A stretch of DNA of 64,000 bases from Vibrio lentus (GCF_030409755.1 NZ_JAUFQE010000002.1:2790001-2854000); one strand, 5' to 3'. Shown: positions 18,051 through 28,090, counted from the stretch's first letter. Made by a program: numbers and translations. Notes: a model not told the origin generated them from the sequence alone.

Positions 18051-18575
18051 TTAGTTTAAGCGGTTACGATCGTTGTCGTCGTCTTTCTTCTCAAACTCAC
18101 CTTCAAAGGTGTTGCCGTCTTTTGATTGGTCAGAGGGATCACGATTGAATGGGTCTTGTCCAAATGGACTCTGACCAAAACCAGCCTGTCCACCCGCATG
18201 GAAACCGCCAGACATATTGCTAACCACCATTTTTTCCATCATTTTCTTGGCAATCATCGCTCTTGGTGCTGGTAGCAATACCAACATACCGAGTGCGTCC
18301 GTCATAAAGCCCGGAGTCAGCAGCAATACACCTGCAACCGCAAGCATCACGCCTTCAAGAATCTGTTGTGCTGGCATTTCGCCTTGTTGTAGTCGACCTT
18401 GCACAGACATAAGTGTTTGAATGCCTTGGCTACGAACAAGCGATGCACCTACAAATGCAGTAATCAAAACTAACGCAATAGTTGGCCACAATCCTAAGAA
18501 GCCACCAACTTGAATAAATAGACCAATCTCAATGATAGGTACGAAGATAAACAGTAATAATAAGATAGGAAACAC
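18051..18575 (-). CDS. fxsA: FxsA family membrane protein
   Basis: Inner-membrane protein; in E. coli overproduction of FxsA suppresses F-mediated exclusion of phage T7, and its normal role is unclear. It starts with GTG at 18575 behind GGAGGGC. The N-terminal half has three to four hydrophobic segments (FPILLLLFIFVPIIEIGLFI at the start), with the conserved SQGIQTLMSVQ loop. The C-terminal 50 residues are a polar Gly/Asp/Phe-rich tail. It lies next to aspA, as in enterobacteria. Confidence 0.9.
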   Translation of the reverse strand: MFPILLLLFIFVPIIEIGLFIQVGGFLGLWPTIALVLITAFVGASLVRSQGIQTLMSVQGRLQQGEMPAQQILEGVMLAVAGVLLLTPGFMTDALGMLVLLPAPRAMIAKKMMEKMVVSNMSGGFHAGGQAGFGQSPFGQDPFNRDPSDQSKDGNTFEGEFEKKDDDNDRNRLN

Positions 18576-18859
18576 ACGCCCTCCTTTGTTACTCCCAGTT
18601 TACGCTGAAAGCCCTATTAATCTCAAATTTATCCTGTAAATAAGCGTGTTTATTGACCGAGAATAACTTTGCAAAATATTGACGAAACAAAACCGAAAAA
18701 GGTGATCAACTTAATATTTTTATGCGCTAGGTACAGTATCATGTGCCACATAAGTCAGGACGGATTTATCAGCCCAATATTCTAGCGAACGGAGTATTTG
18801 CACACAGAATAGGCTAATAACTAACTATATAATCAGAATAATTCTCTAAGGATCCTGTT

Positions 18860-20311
18860 ATGGCTAATCTATCAGAAGCTCAAGTTGAAGCTCCTCAAGC
18901 TACTCGTCTCGAAGAAGATCTACTAGGTCAACGTCATGTTCCGGCTGATGCTTACTACGGCATCCACACTCTACGCGCAGTTGAAAACTTCAACATCTCA
19001 AATGTAACGATCTCAGATGTACCTGAATTCGTTCGCGGTATGGTGATGACAAAGAAAGCAGCGGCTTTAGCAAACAAAGAGTTAGGTGTAATCCCAAGCG
19101 AAGTGGCTAAGTACATCATCGAAGCTTGTGACCTCATTCTAGACACTGGCAAGTGCATGGATCAGTTCCCATCGGATGTATTCCAAGGTGGTGCTGGTAC
19201 TTCTGTAAACATGAATGCTAACGAAGTTGTGGCAAACGTGGCACTTGAACTTATGGGCAAAGAAAAAGGCCAATATGAGTTCATCAACCCGAATGACCAT
19301 GTTAACCGCAGCCAATCAACTAACTGTGCTTACCCAACTGGTTTCCGTATCTCTGTGTACAACAGCGTTCGTAAACTGATTGACGCTATCGAGTACCTAA
19401 AAGGTGCATTCGAGCTTAAGAGCCAAGAATTCAATACAATCCTGAAGATGGGTCGTACTCAACTTCAAGATGCTGTTCCAATGACGGTTGGCCAAGAGTT
19501 CCACGCTTGGGCTGTAACCATCAATGAAGAAATCAAAAACCTAGAATACACTTCAAAGCTTCTTCTTGAAGTTAACCTAGGCGCAACGGCTATCGGTACA
19601 GGTCTGAACGCAGCACCGGGTTACCAAGGCCTAGCAGTGAAACACCTAGCAGAAGTAACGGGGTTAGAGTGTGTCGCGGCTGAAGATCTTATCGAAGCAA
19701 CGTCTGACTGTGGCGCATACGTAATGACGCACGGTGCACTTAAACGTCTAGCGGTTAAACTGTCTAAGATCTGTAACGACTTACGTCTTCTTTCTTCAGG
19801 CCCACGCACTGGCTTCAACGAGCTAAACCTACCTGAACTGCAAGCGGGCTCTTCAATCATGCCTGCTAAAGTAAACCCAGTTGTACCTGAAGTAGTAAAC
19901 CAAGTTTGCTTTAAAGTTCTAGGTAACGACAACACGGTTTCTTTCGCAGCAGAAGGTGGTCAGCTTCAACTGAACGTAATGGAACCTGTTATCGCACAAA
20001 GCATGTTTGAGTCTTTAGACATCCTAACAAACGCATGTGTGAACCTACGCGACAAGTGTGTAGACGGCATTACGGTGAACAAAGAAGTGTGTGAATCTCA
20101 CGTATTTAACTCTATCGGTATCGTAACTTACCTAAACCCATACATTGGCCACCACGAAGGTGACATCGTTGGTAAGATTTGTGCGGAAACAGGTAAGAGT
20201 GTTCGTGATGTAGTTCTAGAGCGCGGTTTATTGAGCGAAGAAGAACTTGATGACATTTTCTCTGTTGAAAATCTGATGCATCCTCAGTATAAAGCTAAGC
20301 GCTACGAGTAA
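18860..20311 (+). CDS. aspA: Aspartate ammonia-lyase (aspartase)
   Basis: Converts L-aspartate to fumarate and ammonia, feeding fumarate respiration and C4-dicarboxylate exchange. It belongs to the fumarase/aspartase superfamily: the signature [11 protein letters not shown] lies near residues 333-343, and [16 protein letters not shown] and [10 protein letters not shown] motifs are also visible (here [14 protein letters not shown] near 113-126). The N-terminal extension and 483 residues fit AspA. It is followed by dcuA, the usual aspA-dcuA pairing for aspartate/fumarate use under low oxygen. Confidence 0.96.
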   Translation: MANLSEAQVEAPQATRLEEDLLGQRHVPADAYYGIHTLRAVENFNISNVTISDVPEFVRGMVMTKKAAALANKELGVIPSEVAKYIIEACDLILDTGKCMDQFPSDVFQGGAGTSVNMNANEVVANVALELMGKEKGQYEFINPNDHVNRSQSTNCAYPTGFRISVYNSVRKLIDAIEYLKGAFELKSQEFNTILKMGRTQLQDAVPMTVGQEFHAWAVTINEEIKNLEYTSKLLLEVNLGATAIGTGLNAAPGYQGLAVKHLAEVTGLECVAAEDLIEATSDCGAYVMTHGALKRLAVKLSKICNDLRLLSSGPRTGFNELNLPELQAGSSIMPAKVNPVVPEVVNQVCFKVLGNDNTVSFAAEGGQLQLNVMEPVIAQSMFESLDILTNACVNLRDKCVDGITVNKEVCESHVFNSIGIVTYLNPYIGHHEGDIVGKICAETGKSVRDVVLERGLLSEEELDDIFSVENLMHPQYKAKRYE

Positions 20312-20321
20312 AGTTAGCGAG

Positions 20322-20347
20322 AAAGGGCTCCAAACGGAGCCCTTTTT
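20322..20347 (+). terminator. Terminator of aspA
   Basis: AAAGGGCTCC (20322-20331), loop AAAC, GGAGCCCTTT and a T run. Some transcription may still read through into dcuA. Confidence 0.9.
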
Positions 20348-20430
20348 TAGGCTCCAATACGGTTACCCATGATTATTTTGTGGATTTCCGTGGGTTGCGT
20401 TTTTGCTTAATTGAACCTAAACCATAGAAC

Positions 20431-20469
20431 TATTATGTGAACATTCCAGCGGCGAATGTTCACATAATA
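20431..20469. repeat. Perfect 16-bp inverted repeat just upstream of dcuA
   Basis: Left arm 20431-20446 and right arm 20454-20469 are perfectly complementary, with a 7-base spacer. Each arm contains TGTGAAC or GTTCACA. It ends 8 bases before the AGGTG ribosome site of dcuA, so as RNA it would form a stable 5' UTR hairpin; as DNA it could bind a dimeric regulator. No T run follows. Confidence 0.7.
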
Positions 20470-20491
20470 AAATCTAAATGAGGTGTTACTT

Positions 20492-21799
20492 ATGATTGCA
20501 GTAGAACTATTTGTCGTCCTGCTCTTTATCTTTTTGGGGGCCAGAATTGGCGGTATCGGTATTGGTTTTGCCGGTGGTGCTGGTGTTATTGCCCTTTCAC
20601 TTATTCTTGGTGTTCCAACAAGCCAATCTTTCATCCCGATCGATGTAATCTTGATCATCATGTCGGTTATCACCGCAATTGCAGCAATGCAGGTTGCTGG
20701 CGGTATGGACTGGTTGGTGCAAATTGCAGAAAACTTTTTGCGTAAGCACCCTGAGCGCATCACCTTTTACGCGCCAATCGTGACCTTTGTAATGACATTG
20801 ATGGCGGGTACTGGCCACACAGCATTCTCAACGCTTCCTGTAATCGCAGAAGTAGCGAAAGGCCAAGGCGTTCGTCCTTCTCGTCCACTGTCTATCGCAG
20901 TTGTAGCCTCTCAAATTGCTATCACAGCTTCGCCAATTTCGGCAGCGGTTGTGGCATTCGCAGCAATGCTGGCACCGTTTGGTGTTGATTACCTAACGCT
21001 ATTAATGGTTTGTATTCCAACAACCTTCATCGCTTGTATGGTTGGTGCGGTTGTCGCGAACTACATGGGCTGCGAACTGAAAGACGATCCTGTTTACCAA
21101 GAGCGTCTAGAGAAAGGTCTAATCAAACTGGCAACAGAAGAGAAGCGCGAAATTCTACCAACAGCGAAGAGAGCGACTTACATCTTCCTAGCGGCGATTG
21201 GTTTCGTGGTTTGTTACGCAGCGGCTATCTCTAGCTCTGTTGGCCTAATTGAAAACCCAGCTCTGGGCCGTAACGAAGCAATCATGTCTGTGATGCTGGC
21301 AGCAGCTGCTGCAATTGTTATGTTCACTAAGATTGATGCAGCGAAGATTTCTTCAGCGCCAACATTCCGCTCTGGTATGACTGCGTGTGTATGTGTACTA
21401 GGTGTGGCTTGGTTAGGTTCAACGTTTGTAAACGCACACGTTGCTGAAATCAAAGACGTAGCCGGCGCTCTACTGGCTGACTACCCTTGGATGCTGGCTC
21501 TTGTTCTGTTCTTCGCTTCTATGCTGCTTTACTCTCAAGGCGCAACAACCGTTGCACTGATGCCTGCTGCTCTAGCGATTGGCGTAGCACCACTAACAGC
21601 CGTGGCTTCTTTTGCTGCGGTAAGTGCGCTGTTCGTACTTCCAACTTACCCTACGCTACTGGCAGCGGTTGAGATGGATGATACAGGCTCAACGCGTATT
21701 GGTAAGTATGTATTTAACCACCCATTCTTCATTCCTGGTGTGGCAACAATCAGTACAGCGGTAGCACTAGGCTTCGCATTCGGCGGTCTGTTTATCTAA
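20492..21799 (+). CDS. dcuA: Anaerobic C4-dicarboxylate transporter DcuA
   Basis: Inner-membrane carrier for aspartate/fumarate/succinate exchange. I use the ATG at 20492 (after ATGAGGTG), which gives MIAVELFVVLLFIFLGARIGG and 435 residues. At least ten hydrophobic segments are present. The C-terminal stretch with LTAVASFAAVSALFVLPTYP and MDDTGSTRIGKYVFNHPFF matches DcuA more than DcuB, and the aspA neighbour agrees. The transcript ends at the terminator at 21823. Confidence 0.94.
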   Translation: MIAVELFVVLLFIFLGARIGGIGIGFAGGAGVIALSLILGVPTSQSFIPIDVILIIMSVITAIAAMQVAGGMDWLVQIAENFLRKHPERITFYAPIVTFVMTLMAGTGHTAFSTLPVIAEVAKGQGVRPSRPLSIAVVASQIAITASPISAAVVAFAAMLAPFGVDYLTLLMVCIPTTFIACMVGAVVANYMGCELKDDPVYQERLEKGLIKLATEEKREILPTAKRATYIFLAAIGFVVCYAAAISSSVGLIENPALGRNEAIMSVMLAAAAAIVMFTKIDAAKISSAPTFRSGMTACVCVLGVAWLGSTFVNAHVAEIKDVAGALLADYPWMLALVLFFASMLLYSQGATTVALMPAALAIGVAPLTAVASFAAVSALFVLPTYPTLLAAVEMDDTGSTRIGKYVFNHPFFIPGVATISTAVALGFAFGGLFI

Positions 21800-21822
21800 C
21801 ATTCGCTGATGATTAAAACTTT

Positions 21823-21852
21823 AAAAGGAAGCTTCGGCTTCCTTTTTTGTTT
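21823..21852 (+). terminator. Terminator of dcuA
   Basis: AAAAGGAAGC (21823-21832), TTCG loop, GCTTCCTTTT (21837-21846), then a T run. Confidence 0.92.
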
Positions 21853-21864
21853 TCTACTCAATGT

Positions 21865-21888
21865 GTTATTTGATACACATCAAATAAC
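21865..21888. promoter_or_regulatory. FNR-type palindrome
   Basis: TTGATACACATCAA (21870-21883) is an exact match to the FNR consensus TTGAT-N4-ATCAA, inside a larger perfect palindrome with 10-bp arms (21865-21874 and 21879-21888). It lies past the dcuA terminator and about 430 bases before the next gene. Confidence 0.75.
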
Positions 21889-22309
21889 TATTATAAACTT
21901 TAAAACCCGCCTAAAAATAAAATTTGAATAAAATTCCAAGATTATTCAACCCAACTAATAACAACACTTACCAAATCAATCTCCCCTCGCTTTCATCTAA
22001 TCCACATCGAATATTAATCCAAGCTAACTAACCAAAAAACCTTGCTGTTTTTATGCCATTTTCAAGCCATCTTATTGGCCACTATTTTTGTGAACAGCAC
22101 CAAACTTAAATAGCTAGGTAAGGAATAAAATAACCGCAGCTAAATTAAATCTAACTTCATTTGGATCAGTAAATATAAAAACGAACTTAATTTAAATTCA
22201 GCAATTTTATATCGCTGGATACTTTATAAGCATCAGTATGTTTACAATCTATAAATCATTAGTCGCTAATTCACATCACTTTTATTTAAGATGATGTAAG
22301 GAGATAGCT
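21889..22309. other. AT-rich gap upstream of the YfcC-family carrier
   Basis: About 420 non-coding bases follow the FNR-type site. There is no convincing ORF and no terminator. It could be a long 5' leader for the carrier gene or could hide a small RNA. One weak ARG-box-like element, CGAATATTAATCCA, lies at 22008-22021 (two mismatches from TGAATwwwwATTCA). Confidence 0.4.
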
Positions 22310-23758
22310 ATGACGACTCAGACAATACCAAGCGAGACAAAAAAGGGCGGCTTCTTTGCCAATTTTAAATTCCCTTCTGCCTACACCATTTTATTTATTC
22401 TTATTGCGTTCGTAGCGCTCCTTACCTGGATTGTTCCGGCAGGCCAATACGACCGAGCCATGAATGAAGAACTCGGTCGAGAAGTACCCGTAACCGGAAC
22501 CTATCAAGCCGTAGAAGGTAACCCTCAAGGTGTGATTGACGTACTGCTTGCGCCTATTGACGGTTTCTACGACCACAATAGCTATGAAGCTGCGGCCATC
22601 GACGTTTCACTGTTTATTCTAATCATTGGTGGCTTCTTAGGGCTAGTAACCAAAACTGGTGCTATTGATGCCGGTATCGAACGTGTCACCGCCCGCCTAG
22701 AAGGGCGAGAAGAATTGATGATACCGATACTGATGGCGCTGTTTGCTGCTGGCGGTACCGTCTACGGCATGGCGGAAGAATCACTGCCATTCTATACGCT
22801 GCTAGTACCAGTAATGATGGCCGCTCGCTTTGACCCTCTAGTGGCAGCTGCCACTGTATTACTTGGCGCAGGGATTGGGGTGCTAGGTTCAACGATTAAC
22901 CCATTCGCAACCGTTATTGCTGCCAACGCCTCTGGCATTCCATTTACCGACGGTATCGCGCTGCGTGTTGGTATGCTGATTATTGGTTGGGGTATTTGTG
23001 TCGCTTACGTTATGCGTTACGCAAGAATGGTTCAAGCCGACCCAACAACATCGATTGTCTACGACAAATACGAAGAGAACAAAGCACATTTCCTTGGTAA
23101 CACGAGTGGTGAAAAACTTGAATTCACCGCAACTCGCAAACTGATTCTGACCATTTTTGGTGGCTCTTTCGCTGTGATGATTTACGGCGTATCCGTTGCA
23201 GGATGGTGGATGGCTGAGATCTCCGCGATGTTCTTAGCAGCAACAATCATCGTCGGTATTGTGTCTCGCATGAGCGAAGAAGAGTTTACCACTAGCTTCA
23301 TTGACGGTGCTCGAGACCTATTGGGCGTAGCACTTATCATAGGTATCGCACGTGGTATTGTGGTGGTGATGGACCGCGGTATGATCACCGACACCATTCT
23401 GTTCTCTGCAGAACAAATGGTTACCGGGCTATCTTCGGTTATCTTTATTAACGTGATGTTCTTCTTAGAGATTCTATTGTCATTCTTAGTACCATCAACG
23501 TCTGGATTAGCGGTACTGACTATGCCAATCATGGCCCCATTGGCCGATTTTGCTGGCGTAGGTCGTGACCTCGTTATCACCGCGTACCAATCCGCCTCTG
23601 GCTTGGTGAACTTAATCACACCAACCTCTGCGGTAGTAATGGGTGGCTTGGCGATTGCTCGCGTCCCTTACGTGCGCTGGGTTAAGTGGGTAATGCCATT
23701 AATCGGTATCTTGATGGTGTTCTGCATCGTTGTACTAAGTATTGGTGCGCTTATCTAG
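22310..23758 (+). CDS. YfcC family (COG1288, DcuC-like) transporter
   Basis: Inner-membrane carrier of 482 residues with about 12 hydrophobic segments. The N-terminus has FPSAYTILFILIAFVALLTW and a periplasmic loop before TM2. VYGMAEESLPFYTLLVP and LGSTINPFATVIAA are typical of the YfcC/ArcD-like branch of the C4-dicarboxylate carrier superfamily. It stands directly before arcA-arcC-arcB on the same strand, so an arginine/ornithine exchange role is the likely inference, although 834 bases and a terminator lie between. A strong AAGGAG precedes the ATG. Confidence 0.85.
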   Translation: MTTQTIPSETKKGGFFANFKFPSAYTILFILIAFVALLTWIVPAGQYDRAMNEELGREVPVTGTYQAVEGNPQGVIDVLLAPIDGFYDHNSYEAAAIDVSLFILIIGGFLGLVTKTGAIDAGIERVTARLEGREELMIPILMALFAAGGTVYGMAEESLPFYTLLVPVMMAARFDPLVAAATVLLGAGIGVLGSTINPFATVIAANASGIPFTDGIALRVGMLIIGWGICVAYVMRYARMVQADPTTSIVYDKYEENKAHFLGNTSGEKLEFTATRKLILTIFGGSFAVMIYGVSVAGWWMAEISAMFLAATIIVGIVSRMSEEEFTTSFIDGARDLLGVALIIGIARGIVVVMDRGMITDTILFSAEQMVTGLSSVIFINVMFFLEILLSFLVPSTSGLAVLTMPIMAPLADFAGVGRDLVITAYQSASGLVNLITPTSAVVMGGLAIARVPYVRWVKWVMPLIGILMVFCIVVLSIGALI

Positions 23759-23806
23759 ACAGCCCTAACCAACAAACTTCAGATAACAAGCTTCATCTTC
23801 TCGTTC

Positions 23807-23834
23807 AAAGCCGCTTTCTTAGCGGCTTTTTTTG
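23807..23834 (+). terminator. Terminator of the YfcC-family gene
   Basis: AAAGCCGCT (23807-23815), loop TTCTT, AGCGGCTTT (23821-23829), T run. Confidence 0.9.
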
Positions 23835-24592
23835 TCGCTATCGAATCCAACTCTAACCCGATCACCAAAACAACCTCACGAGCTGCACACGCTTCATTTA
23901 ACGCCTCCCTATTACCTATCTCAGTAGCAAAGCTTAAACAAACAAAAACCACTTGCGACAAAGAGTAAGCCAACGCTTAAATATCAACATTAAGACTAAT
24001 AAAACGCCAACTATTCTTCTCTCTTATATTTATACAAATATTTAGTCATTTATTATCGTTAATTATATTTAAAGTAATTTACGCAGTAATAACCAAAGAG
24101 GAAATAGTAGTGGTTTTTATAGAAAACCAGCTTAAAAAGCCCAATTATAAAGTGTGACCACAATAGCTTTATTCGCATTTAAATTGTTAAAGAATAATTA
24201 ATTCTTCGTACAAAATTAAATATATAAATACTAACATTGCATACTTCCAATCTAAGCTCATTATTATCAATAAAACCATTTTGCATATAATCCCTCACAA
24301 ATTGGATTCTAGCTAGGCGAATGAAAAAAGCATGCATAATATTCCCAAGGAGTTAACTATTTAGAAAAGGCTGACAATAGTTGAAAGTGCATAAAGTTTG
24401 TTAAAACCCTTGATTTTAAAGGGCTGCGGGATAAAAAACGATTTGTGATAGATCTCTAAGAATACCTGACTATCAGGCGTAATATTAATTCCAGACAAGA
24501 GATATGAATAAAATAATTCATTCTTCTCAACTGAAAATAAATAATTACTCTTAGCGATAAAAGTAATTCAAATATATAAGAGAGAGACGATC
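23835..24592. other. Long AT-rich arcA upstream region
   Basis: Over 750 bases without a credible gene and markedly AT-rich. Near arcA it holds a CRP-like half site TGTGATAGATCTCTAA (24447-24462), an element GTAATATTAATTCC (24479-24492) loosely like an ARG box, and the inverted pair TGAAT/ATTCA at 24505-24520 with a 6-base rather than 4-base spacer. It probably holds the arc operon promoter and regulator sites; no individual site is secure. Confidence 0.4.
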
Positions 24593-25816
24593 ATGAGTAA
24601 GTTCTATGTAGGTTCTGAAATAGGTCAATTACGCCGCGTTCTAGTTCACCGTCCAAGACGCGCACTGACTCACCTAACACCCTCTAACTGTCACGATTTG
24701 CTGTTTGATGACGTACTGGCTGTTGAGCGTGCAGGTAAAGAGCATGACGCATTTACTCAAACGCTACGTGATCAAGGTGTTGAAGTTCTTCTTCTTACTG
24801 ACTTGCTAGCAGACACACTAGCTGTGCCAGAAGCGAAAGATTGGCTACTAAGCTGCCAAGTATCTGATTACCGTTTGGGTAAAACATTCGCCAATGATGT
24901 GCGCTGCTACTTGGGCGACTTACCAAACCTAGAGCTAGCAAAAATCCTAACAGGCGGTTTGTCTTACGCTGAGATGCCAATGAAATCATCTTCAATGATG
25001 CAAGGCATGCACGCACCAACCGACTTCATTATCGAGCCTCTACCAAACCACCTATTTACTCGCGACACATCTTGCTGGGTATACGGCGGTGTATCTATCA
25101 ACCCAATGGCGAAACCAGCTCGTCAACGTGAAACAAACCACGTTCGCGCTATTTACCGTTGGCACCCAACATTCGCAGGCCAAGACTTCATTAAATACTT
25201 CGGCGATGAAGAAAAGATCAACTATGACAACTCAACCATTGAAGGTGGTGACGTTCTTGTGCTCGGTCGTGGCGCGGTACTTATCGGTATGTCTGAGCGT
25301 ACAACAGCACAAGGTGTAGAGCACTTAGCATCTAGCCTATTCAAACACGGTCAAGCGAAACAAGTTATCGCAATGCAACTACCAAAACACCGCTCTTGCA
25401 TGCACTTAGACACCGTTATGACGCACATGAACGAAGATACGTTCTCTGTTTACCCTGAAGTCGTGAGTAAGGATGTGCAGTGCTGGAACCTAACTGGTGA
25501 TGAGTCAGGCGCAGTGAAAGTGAAAGAAGAAGGCTACTTCGTAACGGCTATCGAAAAAGCACTTGGCGTAGACAAGCTAAACCTAATCACAACGGGTGGC
25601 GACAACTTCCATGCAGAGCGTGAACAGTGGAACGATGCAAACAACGTTCTAACGGTTAAACCTGGCGTCGTTATTGGCTACGAAGGCAACACATACACCA
25701 ATGAAAAATACGACAAAGCAGGCATCACGGTTCTTCCGATTCCAGGAGACGAACTTGGTCGCGGTCGCGGTGGCGCACGCTGCATGAGCTGCCCAATCGA
25801 GCGTGATGGTATCTAA
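24593..25816 (+). CDS. arcA: Arginine deiminase
   Basis: First enzyme of the arginine deiminase pathway: arginine to citrulline and ammonia. The 407-residue protein has the N-terminal [13 protein letters not shown], the [11 protein letters not shown] segment, [10 protein letters not shown], the HLDTVMTHM catalytic-His region and the C-terminal catalytic Cys in [11 protein letters not shown] (near residue 397). It heads arcA-arcC-arcB; a strong hairpin lies between arcA and arcC. It is metabolic arginine deiminase, not the unrelated ArcA response regulator. Confidence 0.97.
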   Translation: MSKFYVGSEIGQLRRVLVHRPRRALTHLTPSNCHDLLFDDVLAVERAGKEHDAFTQTLRDQGVEVLLLTDLLADTLAVPEAKDWLLSCQVSDYRLGKTFANDVRCYLGDLPNLELAKILTGGLSYAEMPMKSSSMMQGMHAPTDFIIEPLPNHLFTRDTSCWVYGGVSINPMAKPARQRETNHVRAIYRWHPTFAGQDFIKYFGDEEKINYDNSTIEGGDVLVLGRGAVLIGMSERTTAQGVEHLASSLFKHGQAKQVIAMQLPKHRSCMHLDTVMTHMNEDTFSVYPEVVSKDVQCWNLTGDESGAVKVKEEGYFVTAIEKALGVDKLNLITTGGDNFHAEREQWNDANNVLTVKPGVVIGYEGNTYTNEKYDKAGITVLPIPGDELGRGRGGARCMSCPIERDGI

Positions 25817-25831
25817 TCACTAAGACGAAAC

Positions 25832-25869
25832 GGCCAAGTTGAACGATCTAAAATAATCTCAACTTGGCC
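25832..25869 (+). repeat. Intercistronic hairpin between arcA and arcC
   Basis: GGCCAAGTTGA (25832-25842) and TCAACTTGGCC (25859-25869) form a perfect 11-bp stem with a 16-base loop, ending 19 bases before the arcC start. It is followed by AAAATG rather than a T run, so it is more likely a processing or mRNA-stability element than a terminator. Confidence 0.7.
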
Positions 25870-25888
25870 AAAATGAGAGAACACAATT

Positions 25889-26800
25889 ATGACTAAGCAA
25901 ACTGTTGTTGTTGCACTCGGCGGTAATGCCCTACTTCGTCGCGGTGAGCCGTTAGAAGCCGATGTTCAACGCCGTAATATTGAAACAGCTGTTAAAACCA
26001 TCTCTGAAATCGCGAAAGTGTACAACGTGGTTCTAGTACACGGTAATGGCCCACAAGTTGGTTTACTTGCTCTGCAAGGTTTGGAATACAAAAAAGTAAA
26101 TCCGTACCCGCTAGATGTGTTGGGCAGTGAGACTCAAGGCATGATCGGCTACATGCTGATGCAAGAGTTCAAAAACTATCTTCCTAACCGCAACATCTCA
26201 TGCATGCTGACGCAAATGACCGTCGATCCAAACGATCCTGCATTCGCGGATCCAACCAAACCGATTGGCCCGATCTACGAAGAAGCAGAAGCGCGTGAAT
26301 TGGCAGAGAAGTTCCACTGGATCGTAAAACCAGATGGCCAACATTTCCGTCGCGTAGTACCAAGCCCACGCCCTACCGGGATTGTTGAACACGACGCGAT
26401 CACCCAACTTATCGAGGCAGGTCATCTCGTGATTTGTACTGGTGGTGGTGGCATCCCAGTGAAAAAAGAAAATGGCAAATTAGTGGGTGTTGAAGCGGTT
26501 ATCGACAAAGACATGTCAGCGGCTTTCTTGGCGAAACAATTGGATGCAGATGCACTGCTTATTCTGACCGATGCTGACGCTGTATACCTTGATTGGGGCA
26601 AACCAACTCAACACGCACTGCGCAGCACCACACCAAGCGAATTGGCGAAGTTCACATTTGATGCCGGCTCAATGGGGCCAAAAATTGAAGCATCGTGCGA
26701 ATTCATTCAGCAAGGCGGCAAAGTAGTGGGTATCGGTGCACTCGAAGATGGCTTGCAAATTCTGCAAGGCCAAGCGGGCACCAATATCACCAAAGGTTAA
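25889..26800 (+). CDS. arcC: Carbamate kinase
   Basis: Last enzyme of the ADI pathway: carbamoyl phosphate plus ADP gives ATP, CO2 and ammonia. The 303-residue amino-acid-kinase-fold protein shows VVVALGGNALLRRG, VLVHGNGPQVGLL, RRVVPSPRPTGIVE, CTGGGGIPV and LLILTDADAVYLDWG, all carbamate-kinase motifs. It sits between arcA and arcB; in many bacteria the order is arcABC, so the order here is arcACB. Confidence 0.96.
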   Translation: MTKQTVVVALGGNALLRRGEPLEADVQRRNIETAVKTISEIAKVYNVVLVHGNGPQVGLLALQGLEYKKVNPYPLDVLGSETQGMIGYMLMQEFKNYLPNRNISCMLTQMTVDPNDPAFADPTKPIGPIYEEAEARELAEKFHWIVKPDGQHFRRVVPSPRPTGIVEHDAITQLIEAGHLVICTGGGGIPVKKENGKLVGVEAVIDKDMSAAFLAKQLDADALLILTDADAVYLDWGKPTQHALRSTTPSELAKFTFDAGSMGPKIEASCEFIQQGGKVVGIGALEDGLQILQGQAGTNITKG

Positions 26801-26920
26801 CGTACTAGCGAGCTTTATCATCTTGAGAACCTTAAACCTTGAGAGCTTTTAAAGCTTGCGAAAACAGATTAAACGAAACAAACCGAACCGAACCGAACAA
26901 ATTTAACTAAAAATTGAATC

Positions 26921-26960
26921 GCGCTTTCTTGAATTTTCTTTCCCTGTAACAGGAAAGCGC
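26921..26960 (+). repeat. Overlapping alternative hairpins before arcB
   Basis: GCGCTTTC (26921-26928) can pair with GAAAGCGC (26953-26960), while CTTTCC (26938-26943) can pair with GGAAAG (26952-26957). The two stems share their right arm and cannot form together. They lie 24-60 bases before the arcB start. A tandem (AACCG)3 lies nearby at about 26880-26895. Confidence 0.45.
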
Positions 26961-26983
26961 CTAAATCTAAAAAGGAATACATC

Positions 26984-27994
26984 ATGGCTTTTAACCTACG
27001 CAATCGTAACTTCCTAAAACTACTAGATTTCACTCCACGCGAAATTCAACACTTGTTAGATCTTTCTATGGAGCTAAAAAAAGCGAAGTACAACGGTTAC
27101 GAACAGCCAACACTGACTGGCAAAAACATTGCACTTATCTTTGAGAAAACCTCAACTCGTACTCGCTGTGCATTTGAAGTTGCTGCATTCGACCAAGGTG
27201 CTCGAGTTTCTTACTTAGGCCCATCTGGCTCTCAAATTGGCCACAAAGAATCAATGAAAGATACGGCTCGTGTTCTTGGCCGTATGTACGATGGCATTGA
27301 ATACCGCGGCTTCGGTCAAGAGATCGTTGAAGAGCTAGGCGCTTACGCTGGCGTTCCTGTATGGAATGGTCTGACTGACGAATTCCACCCAACACAAATC
27401 CTGGCTGACTTCCTAACCATGACGGAATACGGCCGTGGTAAACAACTGCATGAAATCAGCTTTGCTTACCTAGGTGACGCTCGCAACAACATGGGCAACT
27501 CTCTGATGGTTGGCGCGGCGAAAATGGGCATGGACATTCGCCTTGTTGCTCCAAAACAATTCTGGCCACAAGAAGAGCTATTGGCTCAATGTCGTGAAAT
27601 TGCAGAACATACGGGCGGCAAAATCACACTGACTGAAGACGTTCAAGAAGGCGTGCAAGGTTGTGACTTCCTATACACCGACGTTTGGGTATCCATGGGC
27701 GAAGCAAAAGAAGCATGGGCTGAACGTATTAACCTAATGATGCCTTACCAAGTCAACATGGACATGATCAAAGCGACAGGCAACCCACATGTGAAATTCA
27801 TGCACTGCCTACCTGCTTTCCACGGCGAAGACACAACCGTAGGCAAACAGCTTGCTGCTGAATACCCACAACTAAAAGACGGCGTTGAAGTAACAGATGA
27901 AGTGGTTGAGTCTGAATACTCTATCGTGTTCGATGAAGCTGAAAACCGCATGCACACCATCAAAGCTGTAATGGTTGCAACATTAGGCAGTTAA
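26984..27994 (+). CDS. arcB: Ornithine carbamoyltransferase (ArcB type; may also serve as ArgF)
   Basis: Catalyses citrulline plus phosphate to ornithine plus carbamoyl phosphate, or the reverse in arginine synthesis. Motifs: carbamoyl-phosphate loop [11 protein letters not shown] (about residues 55-65), [12 protein letters not shown], and the ornithine/catalytic loop [12 protein letters not shown] (about 270-281). The length, 336 residues, and the start [16 protein letters not shown] match catabolic ArcB. It follows arcA and arcC, so a catabolic role is likely. The direction of use cannot be proved from sequence. Confidence 0.92.
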   Translation: MAFNLRNRNFLKLLDFTPREIQHLLDLSMELKKAKYNGYEQPTLTGKNIALIFEKTSTRTRCAFEVAAFDQGARVSYLGPSGSQIGHKESMKDTARVLGRMYDGIEYRGFGQEIVEELGAYAGVPVWNGLTDEFHPTQILADFLTMTEYGRGKQLHEISFAYLGDARNNMGNSLMVGAAKMGMDIRLVAPKQFWPQEELLAQCREIAEHTGGKITLTEDVQEGVQGCDFLYTDVWVSMGEAKEAWAERINLMMPYQVNMDMIKATGNPHVKFMHCLPAFHGEDTTVGKQLAAEYPQLKDGVEVTDEVVESEYSIVFDEAENRMHTIKAVMVATLGS

Positions 27995-28090
27995 TAAGCT
28001 GAACAACTAAGAATCTAGATAACTAATAATCTAAATAGTTAAGCACTCACTTGTTCGCAAGACATTAACAAGTTAAGTGCAATAGCAGGG

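Noticed and set aside
23779..23973. 64-codon minus-strand ORF after the YfcC-family gene
   Set aside because: It runs through the terminator hairpin of that gene, has low-complexity Lys/Ala sequence at the end and no recognisable ribosome site or family.
24447..24462. CRP site upstream of arcA
   Set aside because: One good half (TGTGA) and a poor second half (TCTAA); too weak to call.
24505..24520. TGAAT/ATTCA inverted pair upstream of arcA as an ARG box
   Set aside because: The spacer is six bases, not four, and no properly spaced second box is next to it; kept only as a note.
24593..25816. arcA as the redox response regulator ArcA
   Set aside because: The protein is arginine deiminase with the C-terminal catalytic Cys; the shared symbol is coincidental.
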